Shown: positions 14,861 to 23,368, counted from the first letter of the stretch. The stretch is 26,626 nucleotides of DNA from JAEMQF01 sp049297615 (GCA_049297615.1 JBAQUQ010000275.1:1-26626); one strand, 5' to 3'. The notes: generated from the letters alone by a model not told the origin. Translations and numbers: made by a program.

Positions 14861-15720
14861 ACCTGCAGGAGGGCCACCAGCGGCAAGGCAAGACAATCGT
14901 GTTCTCGCACGCCAACGGTTTCCCCGCCGGGACCTACCGGCAAATGTTCGACCATTGGCGCGATCGCGGCTGGCGTGTGCTGGCTTGCCCCAAGTTCGGC
15001 CATGACCCACGCTTTCCGGTGACGAGCAACTGGCCGCATTTGCGTGATCAGCTGCTGCACTTCATCGACACCGAATCCGCGGCCGGGGCCTACCTGGTTG
15101 GTCACTCGCTGGGTGGATACCTGAGCGTGCTGGCCGCATCACGCCGGCCGCAGAGCGCGCCCGGCGTCGTGCTCCTCGACTCACCGCTGCTGCCGAACTG
15201 GATGGCCCGCACGGTGCAATTCGCCAAGGCCACCGGAATCGGCGAGCGGTTTTCGCCGGGCCATGTGTCCAAGCGTCGGCGCGAGTCGTGGCCGAGCATT
15301 GAAGCGGCACGCGCGCACTTCGCCTCGAAGCCCCTCTTTGCACGCTGGGCCGATGGTGTACTCGACGACTATCTGGCTTGCGGCCTCGAAAGCGGCGAGC
15401 GCGCACTGCAGTTGAGCTTTGCGCGCGGCATCGAAACCAGCATCTACAACACGCTGCCGCACCACCTGGCACGCCTGCTTCGAATTCGTCCGCTGCGCTG
15501 CCCCGTGGCGTTTGTCGGCGGCACCGATTCTGCAGAACTTCGGCGTGTCGGCCTGCGCGAAGTGAAGCGCCTGACGCATTCCAGAATCACGCTGCTGCAA
15601 GGTTCGCATTTGTTCCCGATGGAAAAACCGCAAGAGGCGGCGCAGGCGGTATTGCATTGGCTCGCCAGCTTTGAAGCGTCCAGCGCGAGCACGCGAAACG
15701 CACTGACCCCCCGCCTATAA
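14857..15720 (+). CDS. Alpha/beta hydrolase
   Basis: The 287-residue protein has an alpha/beta-hydrolase fold. The strand-turn SHANGFP at 17-23 should supply the oxyanion hole, the nucleophile elbow is GHSLGG with Ser84, a likely acid is Asp224 in VGGTDS, and the catalytic His is His251 in GSHLFPMEKP. The 120-200 region is the variable cap. No signal peptide is seen, so it is cytoplasmic. Substrate and reaction cannot be told from sequence; esterase or lipase-like chemistry is the default. The ATG overlaps the mutS stop by four bases (ATGA), giving translational coupling, yet no functional link to mismatch repair is known to me. The last ten codons overlap the pyrG promoter region. Confidence 0.85.
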   Translation: MNLQEGHQRQGKTIVFSHANGFPAGTYRQMFDHWRDRGWRVLACPKFGHDPRFPVTSNWPHLRDQLLHFIDTESAAGAYLVGHSLGGYLSVLAASRRPQSAPGVVLLDSPLLPNWMARTVQFAKATGIGERFSPGHVSKRRRESWPSIEAARAHFASKPLFARWADGVLDDYLACGLESGERALQLSFARGIETSIYNTLPHHLARLLRIRPLRCPVAFVGGTDSAELRRVGLREVKRLTHSRITLLQGSHLFPMEKPQEAAQAVLHWLASFEASSASTRNALTPRL

Positions 15721-15726
15721 TCGCGC
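15713..15726 (+). promoter_or_regulatory. Predicted sigma-70 -10 region for pyrG
   Basis: A perfect TATAAT at 15716-15721 overlaps the stop of the hydrolase gene, 47 bases before the pyrG ATG. Its 14-base context is identical to that of the rpsU promoter (503-516). No good -35 hexamer is visible. Confidence 0.5.
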
Positions 15727-15768
15727 TTTACCACCCCTGCGTTTGCGTCGAAACCGACGCTGCACTCA

Positions 15769-17463
15769 ATGACCAAGTTCGTCTTTGTCACCGGCGGTGT
15801 GGTGTCCTCACTGGGCAAGGGCATCGCCTCTGCGTCTCTCGCGGCGATCCTCGAATCGCGCGGCCTCAGAGTCACTTTGATCAAGCTCGACCCTTATCTC
15901 AATGTCGATCCGGGAACGATGTCGCCGTTCCAGCACGGCGAAGTGTTCGTCACCGAAGACGGCGCGGAGACCGACCTGGACCTCGGCCACTATGAGCGCT
16001 TCATCACGACGCGGATGCGCAGGGCGAATAATTTCACCACCGGCCAGATCTACAAGAGCGTGCTCGAGAAAGAGCGGCGCGGCGACTATCTGGGCAAGAC
16101 GGTGCAGGTGATCCCGCACGTCACGAACGAGATTCAGGAATTCATCCGGCGCGGTGCCGGCCTGCACCCGAACCGCACCGAAGAAGCGCCCTCGCGCGGG
16201 GAACGCGGCATGGACGTGGCGATCGTCGAGATCGGCGGTACGGTGGGCGACATCGAATCCCTGCCCTTCCTCGAGGCGGTGCGCCAGATGAGCCTGAAGA
16301 TGGGGCCGACGAATTCCGCCTTCCTGCACTTGACGCTCGTGCCCTGGATCGCTGCGGCGGGCGAACTCAAGACCAAACCGACGCAGCACAGTGTGCAGAA
16401 GCTGCGCGAGATCGGCATCATGCCCGACGCGCTGCTGTGCCGCGCTGACCGACCCATCCCCGACGAAGAACGCGCGAAGATTTCTTTGTTTGCGAACGTC
16501 CCCGAGTTCGGCGTGATTTCGGTATGGGACGCCGATACGATCTACAAGGTGCCGCGCATGCTGCACTCGCAGGGCCTGGACGAGCTGATTTGCGCCAAGT
16601 TGCACCTGCACACCAAGCCGGCGAACCTGACGCGCTGGGACAACCTGGTGCACGAAGTCGAACACCCGCAGTTCGAGGTGACGATTGCGATGTGCGGCAA
16701 GTACGTCGACCTGTCGGACTCGTACAAGTCGCTCAATGAAGCGTTGCGCCACGCTGGAATTCACAACCATGCGCGCGTCAGGATCCAGTATGTCGATTCG
16801 GAGGATCTCAATTCCGGCAACGTGAACAACCTGAGCCGCTTCGACGCCGTTCTCGTCCCCGGCGGTTTCGGAAAACGCGGCGTCGAAGGCAAGATCCTCG
16901 CGGCGCAATACGCGCGCGAGCACAAGCTGCCCTACCTCGGAATTTGCCTGGGCATGCAGGTGGCAACGATCGAATTCGCGCGCCACAAGGCCGGCCTTTC
17001 AGGTGCAAACAGCACCGAGTTCGACCCCGAATGCAGACACCCGGTGATCGCCCTCATCGAAGAATGGCAAGAGGCCGACGGCACGGTGCAAAAGCGCAGC
17101 GCTGCGTCCGATCTGGGCGGCACGATGCGCCTGGGCGCGCAAGGCTCGGACGTCAGACCCGGCACGCTGGCCCATGAGATCTATGGCGAAGTGGTGAGCG
17201 AGCGGCACCGCCACCGCTTCGAGGCGAACCTCAACTATCTGGACCGCCTTGCCGACGCCGGCCTCGTGATTTCCGCGCTCACCCAACGCGAGAAACTGAC
17301 CGAGATCATCGAGCTGCCCAGGTCCCTGCACCCCTGGTTCATGGGCGTGCAGTTTCACCCCGAATTCAAGTCGACACCTTGGGACGGGCACCCGCTGTTC
17401 AAGTCGTTTATCCAGGCTGCGCTGCGGCACCAGGCGGAACGAAGCGAGAAGGTCGCTGCATGA
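15769..17463 (+). CDS. pyrG: CTP synthase
   Basis: PyrG converts UTP to CTP using ATP and glutamine. The 564-residue protein has the synthetase domain with the P-loop GGVVSSLGKGI (Lys17), the UTP/Mg region KLDPYLNVDPGTMSP, HYERF and EIGGTVGDIES, then the class I glutamine amidotransferase domain with VPGGFGKRG, the nucleophile Cys393 in GICLGMQ, and His530/Glu532 in FHPEFKS. Length is slightly above the E. coli enzyme because of a charged C-terminal end. It has its own promoter and is followed by kdsA after a 106-bp spacer with notable hairpins. CTP is needed for CMP-KDO formation, so the pairing with kdsA, which makes KDO-8-phosphate, makes metabolic sense. Start ATG gives the standard MTKFVFVTGG. 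Confidence 0.99.
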   Translation: MTKFVFVTGGVVSSLGKGIASASLAAILESRGLRVTLIKLDPYLNVDPGTMSPFQHGEVFVTEDGAETDLDLGHYERFITTRMRRANNFTTGQIYKSVLEKERRGDYLGKTVQVIPHVTNEIQEFIRRGAGLHPNRTEEAPSRGERGMDVAIVEIGGTVGDIESLPFLEAVRQMSLKMGPTNSAFLHLTLVPWIAAAGELKTKPTQHSVQKLREIGIMPDALLCRADRPIPDEERAKISLFANVPEFGVISVWDADTIYKVPRMLHSQGLDELICAKLHLHTKPANLTRWDNLVHEVEHPQFEVTIAMCGKYVDLSDSYKSLNEALRHAGIHNHARVRIQYVDSEDLNSGNVNNLSRFDAVLVPGGFGKRGVEGKILAAQYAREHKLPYLGICLGMQVATIEFARHKAGLSGANSTEFDPECRHPVIALIEEWQEADGTVQKRSAASDLGGTMRLGAQGSDVRPGTLAHEIYGEVVSERHRHRFEANLNYLDRLADAGLVISALTQREKLTEIIELPRSLHPWFMGVQFHPEFKSTPWDGHPLFKSFIQAALRHQAERSEKVAA

Positions 17464-17503
17464 GGTCGACGCCGAGCCGCGTCGAGTCGGCCTCGCTCCC
17501 CAG

Positions 17504-17533
17504 GGGCCAACCAGTTGGCCCACTTCGTGGGCC
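17504..17533 (+). promoter_or_regulatory. Two mutually exclusive hairpins between pyrG and kdsA
   Basis: Hairpin A pairs GGGCCAA (17504-17510) with TTGGCCC (17515-17521). Hairpin B pairs GGCCCAC (17517-17523) with GTGGGCC (17527-17533). They share 17517-17521, so only one can form at a time. No T tract follows. The kdsA start lies 37 bases further on. Any control role is inference. Confidence 0.45.
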
Positions 17534-17569
17534 TTGGGGGCCGGCGCAGCACGCGCCGTGGGGGTTGTC

Positions 17570-18427
17570 ATGAGGCTTTGCGGCTTCGAGATCGGCATCG
17601 ATCGGCCATTCTTTCTGATCGCCGGCCCCTGTGTCGTCGAGTCCGAGCAATTGCAGATGGATGTGGCCGGGTTTTTGAAGGACATCACGGCGACGCTTGG
17701 CATCCCCTTCATCTTCAAGTCGAGCTATGACAAGGCGAACCGGTCCAGCGGCACGACCTTCCGCGGGCCCGGCATGGACAAGGGTCTCGAGATTCTTGCC
17801 AAGGTTCGGCGCGATCTGAAAGTGCCGATCCTGACCGACGTGCACAACGAATCTCAAATCGCCGCTGTCGCGCAGCAGGTCGACGTGCTGCAGACCCCCG
17901 CCTTCCTGTGCCGCCAGACCGATTTCATCCAGGCCGTTGCGCAAAGCGGCAAGCCGGTGAACCTCAAGAAGGGCCAATTCCTCTCGCCGCACGACATGAA
18001 GAACGTCATCGAGAAGGCTCGCGCCGCAGCGCGCGAAAAGGGTGTCGTACAAGACAACTTCATGGCCTGCGAGCGCGGCGTGACCTTCGGCTACAACAAC
18101 CTCGTCGCCGACATGCGCAGCCTGGCCATCATGCGCGAGACCGGCGCACCGGTCGTGTTCGACGCCACGCATTCGGTGCAGTTGCCCGGTGGCCACGGCA
18201 CGAGTTCGGGCGGCCAAAGCGAATTCGTGCCGGTGCTGGCGCGCGCGGCGGTGGCCGTGGGCATTTCGGGGCTGTTCATGGAAACCCACCCCGACCCGGC
18301 GAAGGCCCTGAGCGACGGGCCGAACGCCGTGCCGCTGAAACACATGCGCGCCTTGCTCGAACAGTTGCTCGCGCTGGACCATCTGATCAAGAGCCGGCCG
18401 CTTCTGGAAAACAACTTCTCCTGCTGA
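17570..18427 (+). CDS. kdsA: 3-deoxy-8-phosphooctulonate synthase, metal-dependent type
   Basis: KdsA condenses phosphoenolpyruvate with arabinose-5-phosphate to KDO-8-phosphate for the inner core of lipopolysaccharide. The 285-residue protein reads FFLIAGPCVVESE, KSSYDKANRSS, FRGPGMDKGLEIL, VLQTPAFLCRQTDF, NLKKGQFLSP and VFDATHSVQLPGG in order. Cys21 in AGPC, with His201, Glu238 (METHPDP) and Asp249 (SDGPNA), fits the metal-binding class of KDO8P synthases; the E. coli type has Asn in place of the Cys. The ATG at 17570 gives the usual MRLCGFEIG start; the 12 upstream codons of the frame are not family-like. GGGGG precedes the start. It sits between pyrG and the DUF1330 gene, and the downstream enolase makes its substrate phosphoenolpyruvate. 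Confidence 0.97.
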   Translation: MRLCGFEIGIDRPFFLIAGPCVVESEQLQMDVAGFLKDITATLGIPFIFKSSYDKANRSSGTTFRGPGMDKGLEILAKVRRDLKVPILTDVHNESQIAAVAQQVDVLQTPAFLCRQTDFIQAVAQSGKPVNLKKGQFLSPHDMKNVIEKARAAAREKGVVQDNFMACERGVTFGYNNLVADMRSLAIMRETGAPVVFDATHSVQLPGGHGTSSGGQSEFVPVLARAAVAVGISGLFMETHPDPAKALSDGPNAVPLKHMRALLEQLLALDHLIKSRPLLENNFSC

Positions 18428-18448
18428 ACAAGAACCGAGACCGACACC

Positions 18449-18739
18449 ATGAGCAGCGCCTACATCATCGCCAATGTTCGCATCACGAACCCCACGCAGT
18501 ACGAGGAATACAAAAAGCTCTCATCGGCCGCGATGCTGGCGCACGGTGCGCAGGTCTGCGTGCGCGGCGGGACCACCGAGGTGCTCGAAGGCGATTGGCA
18601 GCCCGACCGCGTGGTCGTGCTGAAGTTTCCCTCGCTGGAAAAGGCGCGCGCCTACTACCACTCCACCGAATACGGCAAGGCCCGAGCCGCACGCGAAGGT
18701 GCAGCCGTGATGCGCATGATCGTCGCCGAAGGCATCTGA
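18449..18739 (+). CDS. DUF1330 domain protein
   Basis: The 96-residue protein is a single DUF1330 domain, a ferredoxin-like alpha/beta dimeric barrel. It shows the family pattern: AYIIANVRITNPTQYEEY at 4-21, GTTEVLEGDWQPDRVVVLKFPS in the centre and ARAYYHSTEYGKARAAR near 64-80. No catalytic residue is established for the family and the biological role is unknown. It is embedded between kdsA (21-bp gap) and eno (29-bp gap) on the same strand, so it is almost surely cotranscribed with them. Context suggests a housekeeping or small-molecule-handling role but does not define it. The ribosome-binding site is weak (ACCGAGACC). Confidence 0.88.
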   Translation: MSSAYIIANVRITNPTQYEEYKKLSSAAMLAHGAQVCVRGGTTEVLEGDWQPDRVVVLKFPSLEKARAYYHSTEYGKARAAREGAAVMRMIVAEGI

Positions 18740-18768
18740 GGCGAATCCATCCCCCCAGAGGAATATGA

Positions 18769-20055
18769 ATGAGTGCAATCGTAGACATCGTCGGCCGCGA
18801 AATCCTCGACAGCCGCGGCAACCCGACGGTCGAATGCGACGTGCTGCTGGAATCCGGAACCATGGGCCGCGCGGCCGTGCCCTCGGGGGCGTCGACCGGC
18901 TCGCGCGAGGCGATCGAACTGCGCGACGGCGACAAGGCGCGCTACCTCGGCAAAGGCGTGTTGAAAGCCATCGAGTCCATCAATACCGAGATGTCGGAAG
19001 CCGTGATGGGGCTGGACGCAAGCGAGCAGGTCTTTCTCGACCGCACCCTGATCGACCTGGACGGCACCGACAACAAAAGCCGCCTCGGCGCGAACGCCAC
19101 GCTCGCGGTGAGCATGGCCGTCGCCCGCGCCGCAGCCGAGGAATCGGGCTTGCCGCTGTACCGCTACTTCGGCGGCTCGGGCGCGATGCAGATGCCCGTG
19201 CCGATGATGAACGTGATCAACGGCGGGGCGCACGCGAACAACAACCTCGACCTGCAAGAGCTGATGATCATTCCCGTGGGCGCACCGAGTTTTCGTGAAG
19301 CGCTGCGCTACGGCTGCGAGGTGTTCCATGCGCTGAAGAAGATCATCGACGCCAAGGGCATGAGCACGGCCGTGGGCGACGAAGGCGGTTTCGCGCCGAG
19401 CGTGGCCAGCCATGAGGCGGCGATTCAGTTGATTCTCGAAGCGATCGACAAGGCCGGCTACACCGCCGGCACGCAAATCGCCATCGGCCTGGACTGTGCC
19501 GCCAGCGAGTTCTACAAAGACGGCAAATACCACCTCGACGAAGGCAGCAAGCTGGAACTCACTGCGCCGCAGTGGACCGACATGCTCGCGGCCTGGGTCG
19601 ACAAGTACCCCATCATCAGCATCGAAGACGGCATGCACGAAGGCGATTGGGACGGCTGGGGGCATCTCACGCAGCGATTGGGCGCCAAGGTGCAACTCGT
19701 CGGCGACGACCTTTTCGTCACCAACACGAAAATCCTGCGCGAAGGGATTGACAAGAAGGTCGCCAACGCGATCCTCATCAAGATCAATCAGATCGGCACG
19801 CTGACCGAGACTTTTGCCGCGATCGAAATGGCCAAGCGCGCCAACTACGCGGCTGTCATCAGCCACCGCTCCGGCGAGACGGAAGATTCGACCATCGCCG
19901 ACATTGCCGTGGGCACCAATGCGCTCCAGATCAAGACCGGCTCGCTGAGCCGCAGCGACCGCATGGCCAAGTACAACCAATTGCTACGCATCGAAGAAGA
20001 CCTGGGCGGGACGGCCAGCTATCCCGGCCGCGCGGCGTTCTACTCATTGCGCTAG
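18769..20055 (+). CDS. eno: Enolase
   Basis: Enolase interconverts 2-phosphoglycerate and phosphoenolpyruvate. The 428-residue protein is full length. Seen are the SGAST loop at 39-43, the catalytic Glu205 in GDEGGF, Mg2+ ligands Asp242, Glu286 and Asp313, Lys338 in LIKINQIGT as the general base, and SHRSGETEDS at 365-374. In E. coli enolase is also a component of the RNA degradosome; whether this one is cannot be told. AGAGGA lies eight bases before the ATG, a strong ribosome-binding site. It is in the middle of the pyrG-kdsA-DUF1330-eno-ftsB-pnuC run; the eno-ftsB order is widely conserved in beta- and gammaproteobacteria. Confidence 0.99.
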   Translation: MSAIVDIVGREILDSRGNPTVECDVLLESGTMGRAAVPSGASTGSREAIELRDGDKARYLGKGVLKAIESINTEMSEAVMGLDASEQVFLDRTLIDLDGTDNKSRLGANATLAVSMAVARAAAEESGLPLYRYFGGSGAMQMPVPMMNVINGGAHANNNLDLQELMIIPVGAPSFREALRYGCEVFHALKKIIDAKGMSTAVGDEGGFAPSVASHEAAIQLILEAIDKAGYTAGTQIAIGLDCAASEFYKDGKYHLDEGSKLELTAPQWTDMLAAWVDKYPIISIEDGMHEGDWDGWGHLTQRLGAKVQLVGDDLFVTNTKILREGIDKKVANAILIKINQIGTLTETFAAIEMAKRANYAAVISHRSGETEDSTIADIAVGTNALQIKTGSLSRSDRMAKYNQLLRIEEDLGGTASYPGRAAFYSLR

Positions 20056-20078
20056 CTCCCCCAACCGACAGGACCGCA

Positions 20079-20357
20079 ATGCGCCTGCTGACCACGGCTT
20101 TGATCGCGCTCCTGGTTCTCGTGCACGCTGAACTGTGGTTCGGCAAGTCGGGAGTTCCGCGCGCGACCGAGCTCGGCAGCAAGCTGCGCGAACAGCTCGC
20201 CGCGAACGACGCGACGCGCGCGCGCAATGTTCAGCTGCAAGCCGAAGTGCGTGACCTCAAAGAGGGCCTGGAGATGGTCGAGGAAAAGGCGCGCTTCGAA
20301 CTCGGCATGCTCAAGCCCGACGAAATTCTGGTACAGCTCAGCGTGCCAGGGCGCTGA
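20079..20357 (+). CDS. ftsB: Cell division protein FtsB
   Basis: FtsB is a bitopic inner-membrane protein that joins FtsL and FtsQ and helps activate septal peptidoglycan synthesis. The 92-residue protein has one N-terminal membrane segment (about 3-19), the conserved ELWFGKSG just after it, a periplasmic coiled coil (about 28-68, with heptad-like Leu and Ala) and the C-terminal EEKARFELGMLKPDEILVQL region that binds partners. Length is normal for betaproteobacteria. ACAGGA precedes the ATG and the gene starts 23 bases after eno. Identification rests on position after eno plus the WFG and ELGM motifs and is secure. Confidence 0.96.
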   Translation: MRLLTTALIALLVLVHAELWFGKSGVPRATELGSKLREQLAANDATRARNVQLQAEVRDLKEGLEMVEEKARFELGMLKPDEILVQLSVPGR

Positions 20358-20389
20358 GACAGGGCCTGCCCCGCAGCGTCCCCAGGTCG

Positions 20390-20405
20390 CCCGGCCGCAG
20401 CCGGG
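20390..20405 (+). promoter_or_regulatory. Hairpin before pnuC
   Basis: CCCGGC (20390-20395) and GCCGGG (20400-20405) form a perfect 6-bp stem with a CGCA loop. The 3' arm includes the GGGA that is the only purine-rich stretch near the pnuC start (20418), so the hairpin could mask the ribosome-binding site. It may also be a chance GC-rich stem. Confidence 0.35.
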
Positions 20406-20417
20406 ATCCGCCGCGTC

Positions 20418-21062
20418 ATGCAGCCCCTGTTCACCGAAGCCTTCACCCTGTGGGGCGCAGCCGTCACCCGGCTCGAACTCATCGCCTTCGTACTCGCGCT
20501 GGCGATGGTCGTCTTCAACATCCGCGTCAACCCGCTCGGCTGGCCGCTGGCCATCACCAGCTCCCTGCTCTATTTCAGCCTGTTCTGGAACAGCAAACTC
20601 TACGGCGACGCAGGCCTGCAAATCTTCTTCGCAGCGATCGCCGCCTGGGGCTGGTGGCAGTGGCTGCGTGGCATCCAAGCCGACGGCAAGGCTTTGCGCG
20701 TGCGCAAGCTCGGCCTGCGCGGCCGCTGTATCGCGATCGCCACGCTGGCCATCGCCTGGCCCGCCACCGGAGCCTTCCTCGCCACCGCCACCGACACCGA
20801 CGTGCCTTGGTGGGACGCCTTCCCCACCGCAGCCAGCGTCATCGGTCAGTGGCTGCTGGGGCGAAAATACGTCGAGAACTGGCCGACGTGGTTGCTCGTC
20901 AATGCCGTCAGCGTCGCGCTGTTTGCCTACAAGGAGCTCTGGCTGACGGCCCTGCTGTATTCGATCTTCATCGCGATGTCGTTGTTCGGCTGGCGCGCTT
21001 GGAACAGGCTGGCTGTCGCTGCCGAATCATCGCCGGCGCTGTCGCGAGGATCAGGCGCCTAG
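20418..21062 (+). CDS. pnuC: PnuC-family nicotinamide riboside/vitamin transporter
   Basis: The 214-residue inner-membrane protein belongs to the PnuC family, facilitators that take up nicotinamide riboside (some members thiamine or riboflavin) and depend on intracellular phosphorylation for trapping. About seven hydrophobic segments are visible. Family residues seen are NIRVNPLGWPLAITSSLLYF near 35-54, LYGDAGLQIFF near 62-72, AAWGWWQWLRG near 76-86, and LLGRKYVENWPTWLLVNAVSV near 145-165. The substrate cannot be fixed: no NadR or thiamine kinase gene is beside it and no riboswitch is recognised. It ends four bases into the convergent AsmA-family gene. It follows ftsB by 60 bp and may be the last gene of the pyrG run. 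Confidence 0.9.
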   Translation: MQPLFTEAFTLWGAAVTRLELIAFVLALAMVVFNIRVNPLGWPLAITSSLLYFSLFWNSKLYGDAGLQIFFAAIAAWGWWQWLRGIQADGKALRVRKLGLRGRCIAIATLAIAWPATGAFLATATDTDVPWWDAFPTAASVIGQWLLGRKYVENWPTWLLVNAVSVALFAYKELWLTALLYSIFIAMSLFGWRAWNRLAVAAESSPALSRGSGA

Positions 21063-23368
21063 CGCCGAGCGCGCGCGGCCGGCAGGCGCGGCGCGAGTGC
21101 GGACAGCGCCATCGCCTTGACCGTGGGCGACTCGGCTGCGGCGTCGACTTGGCGCGGCGCCATCGCCCCGGCAAGGGCAGCGAAATCGAGCGTGAAACGC
21201 GGCAGGCGCCATGGGCCGTCGATCTGAATCGGTACGCTCAGACCGGCGAGCGAAGCGAACTCCGCAGCAGCCTGGGCGACGCTGGCATTCAAACGCAGGT
21301 CGAGCCGCCCGGTGTCGAATGACAGTTCGCCGCTGCCGATGGCGTGGACGGCGGCGCTCTGGAATTCGAGCTTGTCACCGCGGGCCCGCCCTTCGCGCAA
21401 CTCGGCGCGGGCCAACATGGCGTTGAACGAGGTGCTCGCGCCGGCGTTGAATTCCTGCGTGCGCGCGCTCGCTTGCTTGCCGGTATCGCCGCGCCCCTCC
21501 AACAGGGCCGCGCGCAAATCAATGCCCGTCATCTTGCCGGCACGCACGCCGAGCGACACCCCACCGGCCAAGCCCGCGCGCAAGGTGCCGACGCTGCCAC
21601 CCTCGCCGTGCAAGTCCCAGGCGAGTTCGCCGCGGCCCTCGAGCCAGGGCAGATGCGCAAGATCGGCTCGCACAGCGCGCAAGTCGATGTCGGACAGGGT
21701 TCCCTTGGCCGACAGGCGCGGCGCAGCGCTCGCGTCGACGCTGATCCCTGCTTCGAGCGCGCCGCCGTAGACGCGCGCCGCGATTGGCGCGATGCGCAGC
21801 GCAGCACGCTGCGCGTCGAACTGGGCCGAGACGCCGCTGGCGCTCAGGCCGCAGAGCTTGACCTGCTCGACGCTGACTCCCCCGGCCAGCGTCAAATCGC
21901 GCAGAAAGGAAACGTCGAGCGGCAGCGCGTCGTCGCTCCAGCTCGCCAGGCAGGGTTGGGCCAGCAGCGCATCCAGGTCGATCCCCTTGCTCGCGATCTC
22001 GAAACTCCAGTGCGGCCGGCGCCAGTCGCTCAGGGCAACCTGGCCACGCAATTCATTGCCGGCGAGCTGGCCCGCCAGCGCCAGGTGCACACTTCGCTGC
22101 GCCAGATCGAATACGAGCTTGCCGTTGGCACTCAGGGGCGTCTGCGACGCCAGCGCCGGATGGCTCGCACCGGCCGTCATGTCGAGAGCTTCGAACTCGA
22201 CTCTCGGGCCAGCGTCGAGGTCCAGCAGCACGGGGCTTGTCATTTGCGCCCGAAGCTGTGCCCCCGACCCTCGGATCGACACTTGCGCGTTCGCCGCTGC
22301 ACCGCGCAGCGTGCGGCCCGTCGCTTCGAAGCTCGGCAGCTGAAGCGCCGCGGTCAGGGTCTGGTCGGGGTGGGCAAGGCTCAGGTCCATGTTGAGCTGA
22401 GCGCCTTGGAATCTGCGTTCGATGAGCCTCAGCTCCGCAGCGACGAGTCGTGCATTGAACACGCTCAACCCCGACTTGCTCGACGACGTGATCACCAGGT
22501 TTTCCGCGCTCAGCGTGCGCAGGCCAAGATGGCCCGTGAGGTCGGCCTTGGCGTTCAGCGCCAGGTTGTCAACCCCGAGTGCCTTGCCTTCGAGTTGCGC
22601 ATCCAACTTCGCCAACTCGATACGGCCGGCTTGCGCGTCGAACAAGAGCCGGCCCTTGAGCAAGACACGAGCGTCCACTGCCGCCTGCGGCGCGTCGATC
22701 CGCACGCCCGCCGTCACGGGTCCGGCCAGGCCGTCGGCGAGCCGGCCGACTTCAATGTGGATATCGTTCAAGCTGCCACGCTGCGAGGTGATCTCGTCGT
22801 TCCACAGCAGCGTGGATCGCGTCAGGTGCAGGCCTTGAAGGTCGATATTGGCAGGCGAGATCGTCGCGATGTCCTGCACCAGATCGTCGATATTGCTGCT
22901 GCCGTCTTTGAAGCGCACGAGTTGCGCACGCAGGCCATCGACTTCGGCCCTGTCGACTTGAAACTGGCGGCGCAACAGCGGCAGCCAGGCGATCGTGACC
23001 CGGGCGCTGTCGATCGAGGCGAACTCGCGCGCGCTGCGGCGTTGGCTGAGCGATGCCTTGCCCGCTTTGAAACCCAGTTTGGGAAACCAGCTCAGCTCGA
23101 GTTCGCCCTCCAGAATCAATTCACGCTGGGTGCGCTCTTGCACGACGCGCACGATCTGCGACTTGAATTGATTCGGATCGAGCGCGTGCACGGCAACGGC
23201 GACCAGGCCGCTGAGCAAGAAGACGACGAGCAACAGGCCTGCGATCGCGTAGCGGTAGTAGGTCTTGGCCAGCGCCTCGGCGTAGGGAATCTTGAACGGC
23301 CCGAACATCGAAATCACCAGGCCGAGGACGCCGACGAGGCCGAGCAGTGCGTACTTGAATGCCTTCAT
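21059..23368 (-). CDS. AsmA family protein
   Basis: The 769-residue protein is an AsmA-family (bridge-like lipid-transfer related) envelope protein: an N-terminal inner-membrane anchor and a long periplasmic beta-rich body. Typical N-terminal family text is seen: LDPNQFKSQIVRVVQERTQRELILEGELELSWFPKLGF at about 63-100, split by beta turns, then ASIDSARVTIAWLPLLRRQFQVDR. The C-terminal AsmA_2-like part includes LSDIDLRAVRADLAHLPWLEGRGELAWDLHGEG and DTGRLDLRLNASV. Oddly there are two hydrophobic segments (about 5-22 and 38-62) before the body, where most relatives have one; an ATG at 23308 would leave only the second. AsmA proteins affect outer-membrane lipid homeostasis. It overlaps the convergent pnuC end by four bases, and no promoter is clear upstream. 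Confidence 0.87.
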   Translation of the reverse strand: MKAFKYALLGLVGVLGLVISMFGPFKIPYAEALAKTYYRYAIAGLLLVVFLLSGLVAVAVHALDPNQFKSQIVRVVQERTQRELILEGELELSWFPKLGFKAGKASLSQRRSAREFASIDSARVTIAWLPLLRRQFQVDRAEVDGLRAQLVRFKDGSSNIDDLVQDIATISPANIDLQGLHLTRSTLLWNDEITSQRGSLNDIHIEVGRLADGLAGPVTAGVRIDAPQAAVDARVLLKGRLLFDAQAGRIELAKLDAQLEGKALGVDNLALNAKADLTGHLGLRTLSAENLVITSSSKSGLSVFNARLVAAELRLIERRFQGAQLNMDLSLAHPDQTLTAALQLPSFEATGRTLRGAAANAQVSIRGSGAQLRAQMTSPVLLDLDAGPRVEFEALDMTAGASHPALASQTPLSANGKLVFDLAQRSVHLALAGQLAGNELRGQVALSDWRRPHWSFEIASKGIDLDALLAQPCLASWSDDALPLDVSFLRDLTLAGGVSVEQVKLCGLSASGVSAQFDAQRAALRIAPIAARVYGGALEAGISVDASAAPRLSAKGTLSDIDLRAVRADLAHLPWLEGRGELAWDLHGEGGSVGTLRAGLAGGVSLGVRAGKMTGIDLRAALLEGRGDTGKQASARTQEFNAGASTSFNAMLARAELREGRARGDKLEFQSAAVHAIGSGELSFDTGRLDLRLNASVAQAAAEFASLAGLSVPIQIDGPWRLPRFTLDFAALAGAMAPRQVDAAAESPTVKAMALSALAPRLPAARARR

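Noticed and set aside
15808..16986. 392-codon minus-strand open frame opposite pyrG
   Set aside because: Shadow of the CTP synthase gene with biased composition and no family features.
18655..19980. 441-codon minus-strand open frame opposite eno
   Set aside because: Shadow of the enolase gene; no ribosome-binding site or domain.
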